From positions 1-64,000 of the forward strand of contig JAQBQE010000024.1 of assembly GCA_028287135.1 (NCBI GenBank): 64,000 nt of DNA, in the 5' to 3' direction. The notes beneath the pieces were generated by a model. The model saw only the letters and a program-made list of their open reading frames with translations. It was not told the DNA's origin and did not search any database. Source of the stretch: Myxococcales bacterium. GTDB taxonomy: Bacteria > Myxococcota_A > Polyangia > Haliangiales > Haliangiaceae. The number at the start of each line of letters is the position of its first letter. The first letter of the stretch is position 1. This document shows, one piece after another, positions 53,577 through 62,899 of this stretch. The position numbers and the translations under genes were made by a program.

Positions 53577-55235
53577 CTAGTACAGGCGGTGGAGGTGCGT
53601 GCCGCGGTAGTAGTGGCCGAGGATCTTGTCGTGGGACCTTCCCGCGGTCGCCATCCCGATCGCACCCATCTGGCACATCCCGACGCCGTGGCCAAAGCCC
53701 GCGCCGTGGAACACGAACACATCACCCTCGCGCTCGACGTCGAACAGCGTCGACTTGAGCCCGCCGAGCAGGCGCCGGATCTTGAGGTCCCCGCTGACAT
53801 CCACCGAGCCCTTGTCGCCCTTGATCGTCAGCACGCCGATCCGCCCCGACACGCCGCGGCGCTTCGCCGTCAGCGCCTTGATCCGGCCGACCTCGGGGAA
53901 GTCCATCGCGACCCGCGCGCTCAGATCGTCGGCGCGCAGGTTCTGGGTCCACCGGAAGTGGCGCTGCGCGAGCTTGCCCTTCGCGCACCAGCCGTCCTTG
54001 CCGCCGTCGAGGAACGCGTCGATGTTCTCGTCGGTGACCTTCGACATCCCGCCCTTGGGATCGTCGGTGCGGCCGCGCAGGGACGGATCCGGATCGCCGC
54101 CCCAGATCGAATCGTTGTCCTCGGTGTGGCCACCGCACGACGCGCTGTAGCGGATGTCGACGAGACCGCCGCCGTCGCGCAGCAGCACGATGCCGCGGGT
54201 CTTCTCGACCGCCTTCGTCGTCCGCGGGTCTTCCTTGCCGGCGCCCGCATAGACCTGGCACTGCTGGGTCGAGCACAGCAGGAACGGATCGGTCAGGTTG
54301 CGGCGACCGATCTTCTCGAGCAGCTCGGTCCGCGCCGCGATCGCCTGCGCCTCGAGCGCGGCCGGCGGTGCATCCGGATACATCTCCGCCGGCACGAGGC
54401 CCGCGAGCAGCTTGTCCTCGGGGACGGCATTGGCGACGAGCAGCGAGCCATCGCGATCGAACGTGACGTAGACCGCGCCCCAGTACCGGCGATCCTCGGT
54501 CCCGGTCTCGAGCTGCGATCCGCCGGTGCCGGTCGGCACGTCCGCGACGGTCAGCGTCTCCGACGGCTTCTTCGCGGTGAACCACAGCACCGACGGGTTC
54601 TTGATCGTCGTCGTCCCCGAGCGCGCGATGATCGTGCCGGCCGGGCGCCGCACGAGCTCCTGGTGGACCTGCGTCGGGATCCCGAACTTCTTCGCGAGCT
54701 CCATCGACCGCGCGCCGCCCTTGCCGAACGCGACCGGATCGATCGCGATCCGCATCTCGCGGGTATCGATCACCTCACCGTCGACGCCGAACACCGTGCC
54801 GATCTCGAACGTGCGGGGCTCGAAACCGCGCTCCTTCCAGCGCGCCATCGCAGCGACGATGCCCGCGTTGTCCTCGGGCTGCAGCGTCTCGACAACGGTC
54901 CAGTCCATGATCACGGCCGGCCGGGTGTTCTCGGCGGTGATCGTCCAGGCATCGCCACCGTCGTTCTCGATCACGGAGCCACTCGCACCGTCGGGGCGCA
55001 CCACGATGCCGCCCTTGGCCCGCAGCTTGACGTCCTTGCGCTTGCCCATGATCTCGACGGTGATCAGCGGCACGCCGTCCTCGGTGAACGTGAACCGGGT
55101 CGAGTACAGGATCCGCAGCTTGTCGGTCGCCGAGGTCTCGTCCGCGCGGGCGACGCCCATCAGCAGGAACCCGACCCCGAACGCGAGGACGAACCAGGCT
55201 GCGACGGTCAACGCAAACCGCGTCAGAGGATGCAT
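53577..55235 (-). CDS. SpoIID/LytB-domain secreted protein
   Basis: A 552-residue exported protein. Residues 7-29 form a signal anchor (LTVAAWFVLAFGVGFLLMGVARA). A beta-rich part of unknown type covers about 35-270. The SpoIID domain (about 270-552) has the marks TAIAARTELLEKIG-like, CSTQQCQVYAG, YSASCGGHTEDNDSIWGG and the ending GFGHGVGMCQMGAIGMATAG then ILGHYYRGTHLHRLY. SpoIID cleaves denuded glycan strands in peptidoglycan. It probably acts in wall remodelling. Its last codons run straight into the metE remnant. Confidence 0.85.
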   Translation of the reverse strand: MHPLTRFALTVAAWFVLAFGVGFLLMGVARADETSATDKLRILYSTRFTFTEDGVPLITVEIMGKRKDVKLRAKGGIVVRPDGASGSVIENDGGDAWTITAENTRPAVIMDWTVVETLQPEDNAGIVAAMARWKERGFEPRTFEIGTVFGVDGEVIDTREMRIAIDPVAFGKGGARSMELAKKFGIPTQVHQELVRRPAGTIIARSGTTTIKNPSVLWFTAKKPSETLTVADVPTGTGGSQLETGTEDRRYWGAVYVTFDRDGSLLVANAVPEDKLLAGLVPAEMYPDAPPAALEAQAIAARTELLEKIGRRNLTDPFLLCSTQQCQVYAGAGKEDPRTTKAVEKTRGIVLLRDGGGLVDIRYSASCGGHTEDNDSIWGGDPDPSLRGRTDDPKGGMSKVTDENIDAFLDGGKDGWCAKGKLAQRHFRWTQNLRADDLSARVAMDFPEVGRIKALTAKRRGVSGRIGVLTIKGDKGSVDVSGDLKIRRLLGGLKSTLFDVEREGDVFVFHGAGFGHGVGMCQMGAIGMATAGRSHDKILGHYYRGTHLHRLY

Positions 55236-55270
55236 GCTCGAGGCTAGACACCCGCGGATGGCGAGAGCAA

Positions 55271-55855
55271 CTAAACGGCGGTGACCGGCGTCTTGACGAT
55301 GTAGCGCATGTTCAAGAAGTTGATCATGAAGTGCGCGGCGATCGGGCCACCGAGATTACCGGTCCACGCGGCGAGCGCGCCGAACCCGACGCCGAGGGCG
55401 AGGGCCGACGCGGTCCACGGCAGGAAGCGCTTGCCGGGTCCGATGTGGAGGAGGGCGAAGATCGCGCCCTGGGCCCAGACCCCGAGCCACGGCATCAGCG
55501 CGCCGCGGAACAGCAGCTCCTCGCCGATCGAGCTCGCGGCCGCGAGGATCACGATCTCGCGGAGGGTCAGCGGTCCCAGCAGATCGCGGAAGCTGCGGTG
55601 GAGGTCCTTGGCCCACTGGAACTTGCGGGTCGCGACCCGGGTCAGCGCCACGATCGTCAGCGCGATCCCGGCCCCGATCGCGGGCCCCCCGAGCAGGCCC
55701 CAGCTCGGCCCCTCGGCGACCCGGTAGAGGTCCGGGTTGCCCCGGCCGGCGGCGATCAGCAGCCCGACGATCGCCATGGCGCTGTACAGGCCGATCACGA
55801 GGGTCGCCCGCGAGAGGGGGGCGGCCGGGCTGGGCTGACTCGGCGAGTACGACAT
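55271..55855 (-). CDS. CPBP-family intramembrane glutamic protease
   Basis: A 194-residue membrane protein with about six helices. The active-site motif EELLFRG (Glu pair plus Arg) is in SSIGEELLFRGALMPWLG, a second motif FALLHIG carries the His, and the last is AAHFMINFLN. These are the three conserved sites of CAAX/CPBP proteases, which cut within membranes or process peptides. An in-frame start nine codons upstream is less likely; ATG 55855 gives MSYSPSQPSPAAPL. It lies alone between the SpoIID gene and tRNA-Leu. Confidence 0.88.
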   Translation of the reverse strand: MSYSPSQPSPAAPLSRATLVIGLYSAMAIVGLLIAAGRGNPDLYRVAEGPSWGLLGGPAIGAGIALTIVALTRVATRKFQWAKDLHRSFRDLLGPLTLREIVILAAASSIGEELLFRGALMPWLGVWAQGAIFALLHIGPGKRFLPWTASALALGVGFGALAAWTGNLGGPIAAHFMINFLNMRYIVKTPVTAV

Positions 55856-55918
55856 GGCCCCGGGGGGCGCCGAGCGTCGCAAACCAGGCGGGGTGGTGCA
55901 AGGCGAGAGTTCGGGCGC

Positions 55919-55947
55919 TTGACACCGACGGCAGGCGGCGATACCTG
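55919..55947 (+). promoter_or_regulatory. Sigma-70 promoter of tRNA-Leu
   Basis: TTGACA at 55919-55924 and TACCTG at 55942-55947 with a 17-base spacer. Transcription would start near 55954, about 20 bases before the tRNA. The bases just after the -10 are mixed, with GTCCGG rather than the long GC-rich discriminator of stringent promoters. Confidence 0.6.
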
Positions 55948-55973
55948 TTGCGTCCGGTTTTTCACAACTGAAT

Positions 55974-56055
55974 GCGCGGATGGCGGAATTGGTAGACGCG
56001 CTAGCTTGAGGTGCTAGTACTTAACCGTGTGGGGGTTCGAGTCCCCCTTCGCGCA
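55974..56055 (+). tRNA. tRNA-Leu (anticodon GAG)
   Basis: The acceptor pair is GCGCGGA with TTCGCGC (one G-T pair), A as discriminator. The D arm is GCGGAATTGGTAGACGC; the anticodon stem CTAGC/GCTAG encloses TTGAGGT, so the anticodon GAG reads CUU/CUC leucine codons. A long variable arm (about 13 bases) and a T arm GGGGG TTCGAGT CCCCC fit a class II leucine tRNA. The 3' CCA is not encoded (A is followed by CGACC) and must be added by enzyme. Confidence 0.95.
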
Positions 56056-56090
56056 CGACCTACGTCGCTGACTTCCTCGGTCAGCTCATC

Positions 56091-56120
56091 AAACGCTCGT
56101 TCCACCAGGAACGGGCGTTT
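56091..56120. terminator. Strong inverted repeat after tRNA-Leu
   Basis: AAACGCTCGTTCC pairs with GGAACGGGCGTTT (13 pairs, one G-T) around a four-base loop. A short GTTTGTCGTT tract follows on the plus strand. The A-rich/T-rich ends suit both directions, so it may end the tRNA transcript and the receiver gene transcript that converges on it. Confidence 0.65.
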
Positions 56121-56131
56121 GTCGTTCCGGA

Positions 56132-56584
56132 CTAGTGCACGCAGTAGCGGCGCACGATCTCGAACAGGGCGCTCGAACGAAACGGCTTGCGCAGGAGGCC
56201 ACAGATGCCCGGATCGAGCACCCGGTTCTCCCACCCACCGCTCATCACGATGGTCGGGATCTTCACGAGCACCTCGTCGCGGAGCTGGGCGTCCCGGAAC
56301 TCGAGGCCATTCATGATCGGCATGTCGAGGTCGAGGAGGATGAGCGCCGGCTGCAGCGAGCCAAGGATCGAGAGCGCTTCGCGGCCGTTGCAGGCCGACG
56401 TCACCGTGTAGCCGGGCGCGAGGAGCACGCTGAGCAGGTCATGCGTATCGATGTCGTCGTCGATCAGGAGGACCGGGATCGGGTCGACCCGATCGAGGAC
56501 CGCAGACCCTGCCGCAAGGCGGTGCGGTCGCCGTCTCCGAGATTCCTTGAGCACTACCTCATGGTTCAGCATGATCGAGGCCAA
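56132..56584 (-). CDS. Orphan receiver-domain protein
   Basis: A 150-residue CheY-like protein. The acidic patch is in VLLIDDDIDTHDLLSVLL (DDD), Asp85 in LILLDLDMPIMNGLEF, a Thr/Ser in TIVMSGG and the Lys in LLRKPF. A basic 30-residue N-terminal head (ESRRRRPHRLAAG) is not usual; a shorter start is possible. No kinase gene is adjacent. It is convergent with the tRNA region. Confidence 0.88.
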   Translation of the reverse strand: MASIMLNHEVVLKESRRRRPHRLAAGSAVLDRVDPIPVLLIDDDIDTHDLLSVLLAPGYTVTSACNGREALSILGSLQPALILLDLDMPIMNGLEFRDAQLRDEVLVKIPTIVMSGGWENRVLDPGICGLLRKPFRSSALFEIVRRYCVH

Positions 56585-56602
56585 GGGACGGTCGCCCCCG
56601 CG

Positions 56603-58194
56603 CTAGTCCTGGCAGTCGCGCATGGGCAGGCCACGGAGGAGCCAGCGCGCGGCGTCGGCCGGTGAGGACTTGCCGGCTGCGCGGTCGACCATCAGGTTCG
56701 CCTGGCGCATCCGCTCGATCGTGATCGATCCGCGTAGCGGCGCCAGCGCGCACTCGACGCGTGGATCGTCGGCGACCCGGGCCGCGAGCAGGATCATCGC
56801 GTCGTAGGGCGGTAGCGCGTGCGCCGTGTCGGCGAGTGTCACGAGGTCGTTCCCGGCGATCCGACCGTCGCTGGAGAACGCCGAGATCACGTCGACCTCG
56901 CCGCGCGCCACCGCATCGTAGAGGAGGGTCGGATCGAACGTCGACGTGCGGGCGAAGTGGAGGTCATACGCGCGCTGGACCGCGAACCATTCGCCGCGGC
57001 CGAACCACTCGTAGTCGCCGCCGATCGAAAGCGATCTCGCGTGCGGTGCGAGATCTCCGATCGCGCGCACGTGCATGCGGTCCGCGGCATCGCGGCGCAT
57101 CGCGAGGGCGTATGCATTCTCGAAGCCCAGCGATCCGAGGCTACGGATGTGATGCTCGCGCGCGAGCCAGGCCTCGACCTCGGCGAGGATCTGCCAGCGC
57201 GATGCACCGTACGGCCTGTGCATGTGGTTGACCCAGATCGTGCCGGAGTAGTCGGCGTACGCATCGATGTCACCGGCCCGCAGCGCATCGAACACCACGG
57301 ACGAGCCGAGGCTTCCCGCGACCTCGACGGCGATGCCGGCTTGCTCGAGCCGCACGCGCATCACCTCGGCGAGGATGTACTGCTCGGTGAACGTCTTCGC
57401 TCCGATCCGGATCTTCGTGATGCCGGCGCGTTCGCTGCGCGTCGCCGCCGTCACGGGCGCGACGCTGACCCGTGGGACGACGACGTGCGGCAGGCCGAGA
57501 ATCACCAGCGCGACCACCAGCGCGGCCGTTGCCGACGCCACGATCCCGCGGCGTCGCGAGCCGCGCGCCGACAGCGCATGCTCGACCCCCGCGAGGATCG
57601 CATCGAGCACGATCGCGAGTGCGGCGGACGCGGCCACGCCGACCAGCAGCATCGACCAGTTGCGGGTCTGCAGGCCGGCGAAGATGTAATTGCCGAGGCA
57701 CGCCTGGCCGACCGGCGTGGCCAGCGTGGCCGCACCGACCGTCCACACCGCGGCGGTGCGGATGCCGGCCGCGATCACCGGTGCAGCCAGCGGCAGCTGG
57801 ACCTGGCGCAGGACCTGATGGCGCGACATGCCCATGCCGCGCGCCGCCTCGAGGACCGCCGGGTCGACACCGCGTAGTCCGGTGATCGCGTTGCGCAGGA
57901 TCGGCAGCACGGCGTACAGCGCCAGCGCGATCACCGCCGGCGGAAATCCGAACGACGACACGCCGAGGCCGAGGCCGCGGGTCTCCGCCACCAGTGGCAC
58001 CATCAGTGCCAGCAACGCGAGCGCGGGGACCGTCTGGATCACACCTGCGACCGTGACGATCGGGAACGCGAGGCGCGGTCGGTCGGCGACGGCGATCGCG
58101 AGTGGAATGCCGACCACGATCGCCACACCCAGCGCGACGGTGACGAGCACGAAGTGGCTCGCGAGCAACGGCGGTAGGCCGCGCAGGAGCTCGG

Positions 58195-58198
<4 letters not shown>
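56603..58198 (-). CDS. ABC transporter permease fused to substrate-binding protein, choline/betaine (OpuC) type
   Basis: A 531-residue fusion. Residues 10-235 are a permease with five or six helices and the ABC-contact loop EAARGMGMSRHQVLRQVQLPLAAPVI. A helix at about 232-255 leads to an exported binding domain (265-531) that starts ITKIRIGAKTFTEQYILAEVMRVRLEQAG and has YADYSGTIW, FEN AYALAM and IGGDYEWFGR, the OpuAC/glycine-betaine-binding pattern. The substrate is probably glycine betaine, choline or carnitine, used against osmotic stress. Its start overlaps the stop of the ATPase gene by four bases (ATGA). Confidence 0.9.
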
Positions 58199-58947
<749 letters not shown>

Positions 58948-58953
58948 GAGTGT

Positions 58954-59448
58954 CTACACCGGTGCGGGGCCGCGCAGGCGTGCGTCGAGGCTGTAGCGGC
59001 CTGGACCATGGGCGATCAGCAGGAACAGGCCACCCATGATGGCCAGGTTCTTCAAGAACTGGCTCATCTGCATCTGCTGCTCGGCTCCGGCGAGATTCCA
59101 GAAGTCGTGGAAGATGAGCGTGGTCGGGATCAGGTAGAGGATCAGACCGATCGCGCCGATCCGGGTGAGCAGGCCGGCGATCACCGCGAAGCCGCCCGCG
59201 ACCTCGGCGATCCCGGCGATCGTGGCGAGCGCCGTCGCCGCGGGGATGCCCTTACTGCTCATGTAGGCGGCGGTGGTCTCGACGCTGATCAGCTTCATGA
59301 TCCCGCTGAGCAGGAAGATCGCTCCCAGCAGTATTCGTCCGATCAGTGCCGTGCTCGGGCGCGGCGCCAGGTGCATCTCGACGTCGTCCTCGGTCTCCTC
59401 GACCGGACGGCCGAAGGCGATCCGCTCCGCCATGCTTGGATTCAACAT
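58954..59448 (-). CDS. DoxX-family membrane protein
   Basis: A 164-residue membrane protein with four helices (about residues 40-58, 75-100, 100-120, 130-150). The DoxX pattern is clear: RILLGAIFLLSGIMKL, AGIAEVAGGFAVIAGLLTRIGAIGLILYL, and FHDFWNLAGAEQQMQMSQFLKNLAIMGGLFLLIAHGPGRYSLD. DoxX-type proteins often act with redox enzymes or thiosulfate/ quinone oxidation. GGAGG precedes the ATG at 59448 by six bases. The 224-base region upstream, shared with the CBS gene, holds no other gene. Confidence 0.9.
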   Translation of the reverse strand: MLNPSMAERIAFGRPVEETEDDVEMHLAPRPSTALIGRILLGAIFLLSGIMKLISVETTAAYMSSKGIPAATALATIAGIAEVAGGFAVIAGLLTRIGAIGLILYLIPTTLIFHDFWNLAGAEQQMQMSQFLKNLAIMGGLFLLIAHGPGRYSLDARLRGPAPV

Positions 59449-59672
59449 GCTGTCCTCCGGGAACGTCTCGCGTCGTTCCTTTCTCTCTGCGGGAGCAACA
59501 CCCGTGCCCCGATCCTGGCGCGCGTCACCAGCACCACGTGGTTCGCGCGCGCGCCCGCAGCTAGGAGTCCGCGCGGCGCGACCCGTGCGCACGTTTGCCA
59601 GCTCCGACGTTCTCCGAGGAGAACGCGGCATCGAGGGCATGTGGCATGCACCCACCGGTGCTGAGGCAAGCC

Positions 59673-60050
59673 ATGATGCGCATCGGCGATTACATGACCC
59701 GTCAGCCGTGGTCCGTACAGGAGGATGACTCCATCGGTGTGGCTCGCCAGATGATGGCGCAGCGGGAGATCCATCATCTGCCGGTGCTCGACGGCAAGGA
59801 GCTGGTCGGTGTGCTCACCGATCGTGATCTGGTAGCGGCGAGTCAACGCGTCGGTGTCACCGTGGAACAGGTGATGACCGCGACGGCGCTCCGGGTCGAC
59901 ATCGACACCCCGCTCGACGACGTGCTCGAGCGGATGATCGACCGGCGGTCCGACGCAGTGCTGATCACCGCGGATGGCGACGTCGCAGGCATCTTCACCG
60001 CGAACGATGCTGTCCGCGTCCTACGTGACGTCTTGCATCACCGGAGCTGA
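59673..60050 (+). CDS. CBS-domain pair protein
   Basis: A 125-residue protein made almost wholly of two CBS domains (MTRQPWSVQEDDSIGVARQMMAQREIHHLPVLDG and VEQVMTATALRVDIDTPLDDVLERMIDRRSDAVLITADGDVAG). CBS pairs bind adenine nucleotides such as AMP or ATP. The start at 59673 (MMRIGDYM) is chosen because CBS pairs start at this point and GAGG lies before it; an upstream ATG at 59646 adds nine residues. It may sense energy state; no fused partner is present. A dehydrogenase gene follows 35 bases later. Confidence 0.88.
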   Translation: MMRIGDYMTRQPWSVQEDDSIGVARQMMAQREIHHLPVLDGKELVGVLTDRDLVAASQRVGVTVEQVMTATALRVDIDTPLDDVLERMIDRRSDAVLITADGDVAGIFTANDAVRVLRDVLHHRS

Positions 60051-60085
60051 GCCGCGAGGGCACGCCGCGTGCATCCTGTGCTCCC

Positions 60086-61129
60086 ATGCGCGCCCTGACC
60101 GTCGAACCGAAGGTAGCGAGCTCTGCTCGGCTCGACGACGTACCCGAGCCTGACCCGTCCCAGGGCGATGTGTTGATCGCGGCGCATGCGCTCGGCATCT
60201 GCGGCACGGATCGCGAGATCGTGGCAGGTCAGCACGGCAGCGCACCTGCCGGCGGCGATCGGTTGATCCTCGGGCACGAATCGCTGGGCCGCGTGCTCGA
60301 GGCGCCGGCGGGCAGCGGGCTGTCGACCGGCGACTGGGTCGCGTGTATCGTTCGCCATCCCGATCCGGTGCCGTGCGTGAGCTGTGCCCACGATGAATGG
60401 GACATGTGCCAGAACGGCCGCTACGTCGAGCATGGCATCAAGGGCCTCCACGGGTTTGCTGCCGAGCGCTACCGCGAGAGCACCCGGTTCGTGGTGCGCG
60501 TGGATCCGCGCCTCGCCGAACGCGGCGTCCTGCTCGAGCCGGCGAGTGTGGTCGCCAAGGCGTGGGATCAGATCGAGAAGATCGGTCGGCGAGCAACGTG
60601 GGCTCCGAGTCGCGTGCTCGTGACCGGCGCAGGACCGATCGGCCTGCTCGCGGCGCTGCTCGGCGTGCAGCGCGGGCTCGACGTTCACGTCCTCGATCAC
60701 GCGACGAGCGGTCCCAAGCCCCAGCTCGTGCGTGACCTCGGCGCGACGTATCACGAGGGAGCCGTTGCGGACGTTGGTCCCGTTGACATCGTGATCGAGT
60801 GCACCGGCGTTCCCTCCGTCGTCCTCGATGCGATGCGTGCCGCACGAGCGAGCGGCGTCGTGTGCCTGACCGGTGTGTCGGCGCCCGGCAAGGCGCTCCC
60901 CGTCGACATCGGCGAGCTCAACCGCGACCTCGTGCTCGGTAACATCGTCGTGTTCGGGTCGGTCAACGCGAACCGCGCGCACTACGACGCGGGCGCGAGG
61001 GCGCTGATCAAGGCGGACCCGCGCTGGCTCGATCGTCTGTTCACTCGCCGGGTTCGGCTCGAGGACTGGGCGGCGGGCCTCGAGAAACAGCCGGGTGACG
61101 TCAAGACCGTGTTGACGTTCGACACCTGA
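60086..61129 (+). CDS. Zinc-type MDR dehydrogenase, glucose/threonine dehydrogenase-like
   Basis: A 347-residue NAD(P)-dependent alcohol/sugar dehydrogenase. Catalytic zinc residues are in GICGTDREI (Cys) and LILGHESLG (His-Glu); a structural-type zinc loop is PVPCVSCAHDEWDMC. The cofactor site VLVTGAGPIGLLAALLGVQRGLDVHVLD is intact, and the end DPRWLDRLFTRRVRLEDW is typical of glucose dehydrogenases. It should oxidise glucose or a related sugar; the substrate is uncertain. It lies 35 bases after the CBS gene and probably shares its transcript. Confidence 0.88.
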   Translation: MRALTVEPKVASSARLDDVPEPDPSQGDVLIAAHALGICGTDREIVAGQHGSAPAGGDRLILGHESLGRVLEAPAGSGLSTGDWVACIVRHPDPVPCVSCAHDEWDMCQNGRYVEHGIKGLHGFAAERYRESTRFVVRVDPRLAERGVLLEPASVVAKAWDQIEKIGRRATWAPSRVLVTGAGPIGLLAALLGVQRGLDVHVLDHATSGPKPQLVRDLGATYHEGAVADVGPVDIVIECTGVPSVVLDAMRAARASGVVCLTGVSAPGKALPVDIGELNRDLVLGNIVVFGSVNANRAHYDAGARALIKADPRWLDRLFTRRVRLEDWAAGLEKQPGDVKTVLTFDT

Positions 61130-61131
61130 GG

Positions 61132-61980
61132 TCAGGCAGCAGGTTCGTACGGCAGCGGTAGCTGCGCCGCCAGCGGATCGAGGCTCGCGATCACCGCAGC
61201 ACCGTGATGCGCAGCGCGCGCGGCGGCCTGTGCCGGATCGAGGCCGGCGGCGAGGTAGTAGGTCAGCGCGCCCGCGAAGCTATCGCCCGCACCATAGCTA
61301 CCGCCCGTGCTCGGGACCGACGGACTGGTGAACCGCGTGATCCCATCTGCGGTCTCGACGATGCCGCCGCGCGGTCCGTCGGTCATCACGAGCGCCGCTG
61401 GTGGGATCGCGTAGTCCGCGCGTGCGCTGACCTCGCGCGGATCGTTACAGCTCCCGACGATGACATCGATCGCGATCCCCGCCGCCGCGATCGCCTCCCG
61501 GCGCCGTGCGGGGACGACGAGGATCCGGGCGCGGCGTGCGAGCCGGAGCAGCGCGGGATCCTGCGCCGTGAAGTAGATCGCATCGAGCTCCGCGAACAGG
61601 TCCCACGGCAATGGATCGTCGGTGCGCGGATGCAGCGGTTCGCCGATGACGATGATCGTGCGCTCGCCGCCGGGATCGACCATCACGACGTCGCGCGTCT
61701 GCGGTTCGGATCTGCGCGCTGCATGCAGCGTGGCCCGGGTCATCGTCGTGATCGCACACTCGACGAACTGTGCACCGTCGTCGTCACCGAGAGCGGTGAA
61801 CAGGTGGAGGTCGGCAGCGCTGCGGGCCAGCTGGAAGAACGCGATGCCGCCACCTCCGCCGGCGAGCACGCTCGGTGCGACCAGGTGCACGATGTCACCG
61901 GGCCCTGGCACCGCGGAGATCCGACCCAGCGTGATGTGCTCGACGTGACCGATCACGCCCAGGCGGAGTGGCGCTGACAT
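61132..61980 (-). CDS. PfkB-family sugar kinase
   Basis: A 282-residue kinase of the ribokinase family. It starts LRLGVIGHVEHITLGRI and has LAGGGGGIAFFQLARSA (Gly-rich substrate region), and the anion-hole motif GAGDSFAGALTYYLAAGL near the end. The catalytic Asp is the one in GAGDSF. The substrate may be a sugar, nucleoside or sugar phosphate. It is convergent with the dehydrogenase, two bases apart. The two could handle related carbohydrates, but no pathway is shown. Confidence 0.88.
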   Translation of the reverse strand: MSAPLRLGVIGHVEHITLGRISAVPGPGDIVHLVAPSVLAGGGGGIAFFQLARSAADLHLFTALGDDDGAQFVECAITTMTRATLHAARRSEPQTRDVVMVDPGGERTIIVIGEPLHPRTDDPLPWDLFAELDAIYFTAQDPALLRLARRARILVVPARRREAIAAAGIAIDVIVGSCNDPREVSARADYAIPPAALVMTDGPRGGIVETADGITRFTSPSVPSTGGSYGAGDSFAGALTYYLAAGLDPAQAAARAAHHGAAVIASLDPLAAQLPLPYEPAA

Positions 61981-62082
61981 GCGATCAGTCTACGTCGTGC
62001 GCCTTACGCGAGCGCGAATCGATGCACGTCTACGATCACCCTTGTATTTCGCGGCAGATAGCTCCCGGGCACAGTCGTCAGG

Positions 62083-62340
62083 ATGCGGACCTTCGCCACG
62101 CGCCTCGTGCAGACCCTCGGCGATCTGACGGTGGGAACGCTCATCGTGCTGGTCCACGTCACCCTCGCGGACATGGAGAAGAGCCGACCCGCACCGAACA
62201 CCGCGTTGCGAGCTCGTCGCGCACCGAGGCTCGTCAGCGTGCCGGCTGATCCGAAGGCGCCGCTGTACCTCGCCTATCGAGCCCCGGCGACCCATCGACC
62301 GCGAGGTAGCTCCCCGCGTCGCTGGTCATCGACACGCTGA
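62083..62340 (+). CDS. Possible small membrane protein
   Basis: An 85-residue frame. The first 35 residues include one hydrophobic helix (LTVGTLIVLVHVTLA); the rest is Arg/Pro/Ala-rich without structure. No ribosome site is clear, and a minus-strand frame of similar length overlaps it. It may be coding, or a chance frame in the region between PfkB and the next short gene. Confidence 0.3.
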   Translation: MRTFATRLVQTLGDLTVGTLIVLVHVTLADMEKSRPAPNTALRARRAPRLVSVPADPKAPLYLAYRAPATHRPRGSSPRRWSSTR

Positions 62341-62351
62341 TGGGAGGCCTC

Positions 62352-62429
62352 ATGGAACAGGCACTCGCGATCGCGATCGGTACGATGCTGATCGCGTTCT
62401 TGCTGGGTTCGAGACTGATCAAACACTGA
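62352..62429 (+). CDS. Candidate 25-residue single-span membrane peptide
   Basis: A very short frame, MEQALAIAIGTMLIAFLLGSRLIKH: a hydrophobic helix followed by Arg and a Leu-Ile-Lys-His end, like the size and topology of small membrane subunits of respiratory complexes. GGGAGG lies just before the ATG at good spacing. It is between the sugar kinase and the BON gene. It is supported only by the ribosome site and composition. Confidence 0.45.
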   Translation: MEQALAIAIGTMLIAFLLGSRLIKH

Positions 62430-62468
62430 CGATGCCGCAGGCACGTCCGATGCACCGGTGTCGACGGT

Positions 62469-62786
62469 ATGAGCACTCGCGCTCCCCGGAGCTACGACGA
62501 AATCGTGCGTCACACCGTGCGGCAGCCGGATGGCTCGTGGCGTGACGAGCCGCCACCCGGCGAGGAGGAGCTGCGGACAGACCGGCAGATCCGTCATGAC
62601 GTCACCGAGGCTCTCGTCGCGTATGCGATCGATACGATCGGGTTCGAGGTGAGCGGTGGTCGGCTGATTGTTCGCGGCTGGGTCGGCGACCAGGAGGCGG
62701 CAACGCGCGTGGTCCGCATCATCTCCCAGGCTGCACCCGAGGCGGTGATCGAGAGTCACCTGCACATCGGCCGGCTCGAAGGCTGA
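62469..62786 (+). CDS. BON-domain protein
   Basis: A 105-residue protein. The last 70 residues form one BON domain (DRQIRHDVTEALVAYAIDTIGFEVSGGRLIVRGWVGDQEAATRVVRIISQ), a lipid-binding or osmotic-shock-related fold. There is no signal peptide, so it may be cytoplasmic or membrane-associated. The N-terminal 30 residues are polar (HTVRQPDGSWRDEPPPGEEEL). The next gene encodes a HemG-like flavodoxin. Confidence 0.85.
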   Translation: MSTRAPRSYDEIVRHTVRQPDGSWRDEPPPGEEELRTDRQIRHDVTEALVAYAIDTIGFEVSGGRLIVRGWVGDQEAATRVVRIISQAAPEAVIESHLHIGRLEG

Positions 62787-62899
62787 TGGGTCGGAGCACG
62801 GCGGACGGCGCATGGCGTGCGCCTGACTCCCGGCGGGCGGGTGCGTCGACAAGCCACACCGGGCCGAGCGTGGCGCATGACTTGCTGCACTGATCGGGC

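Noticed and set aside
53353..53676. 107-residue frame starting inside the SpoIID-like gene and reading through the metE tail
   Set aside because: The first part is the wrong frame of the SpoIID gene; only the section from 53576 on is MetE-like, so it is treated as a remnant without a start.
61990..62295. 101-residue minus-strand frame between the sugar kinase and the BON gene
   Set aside because: Arg- and His-rich with no ribosome site or family similarity.
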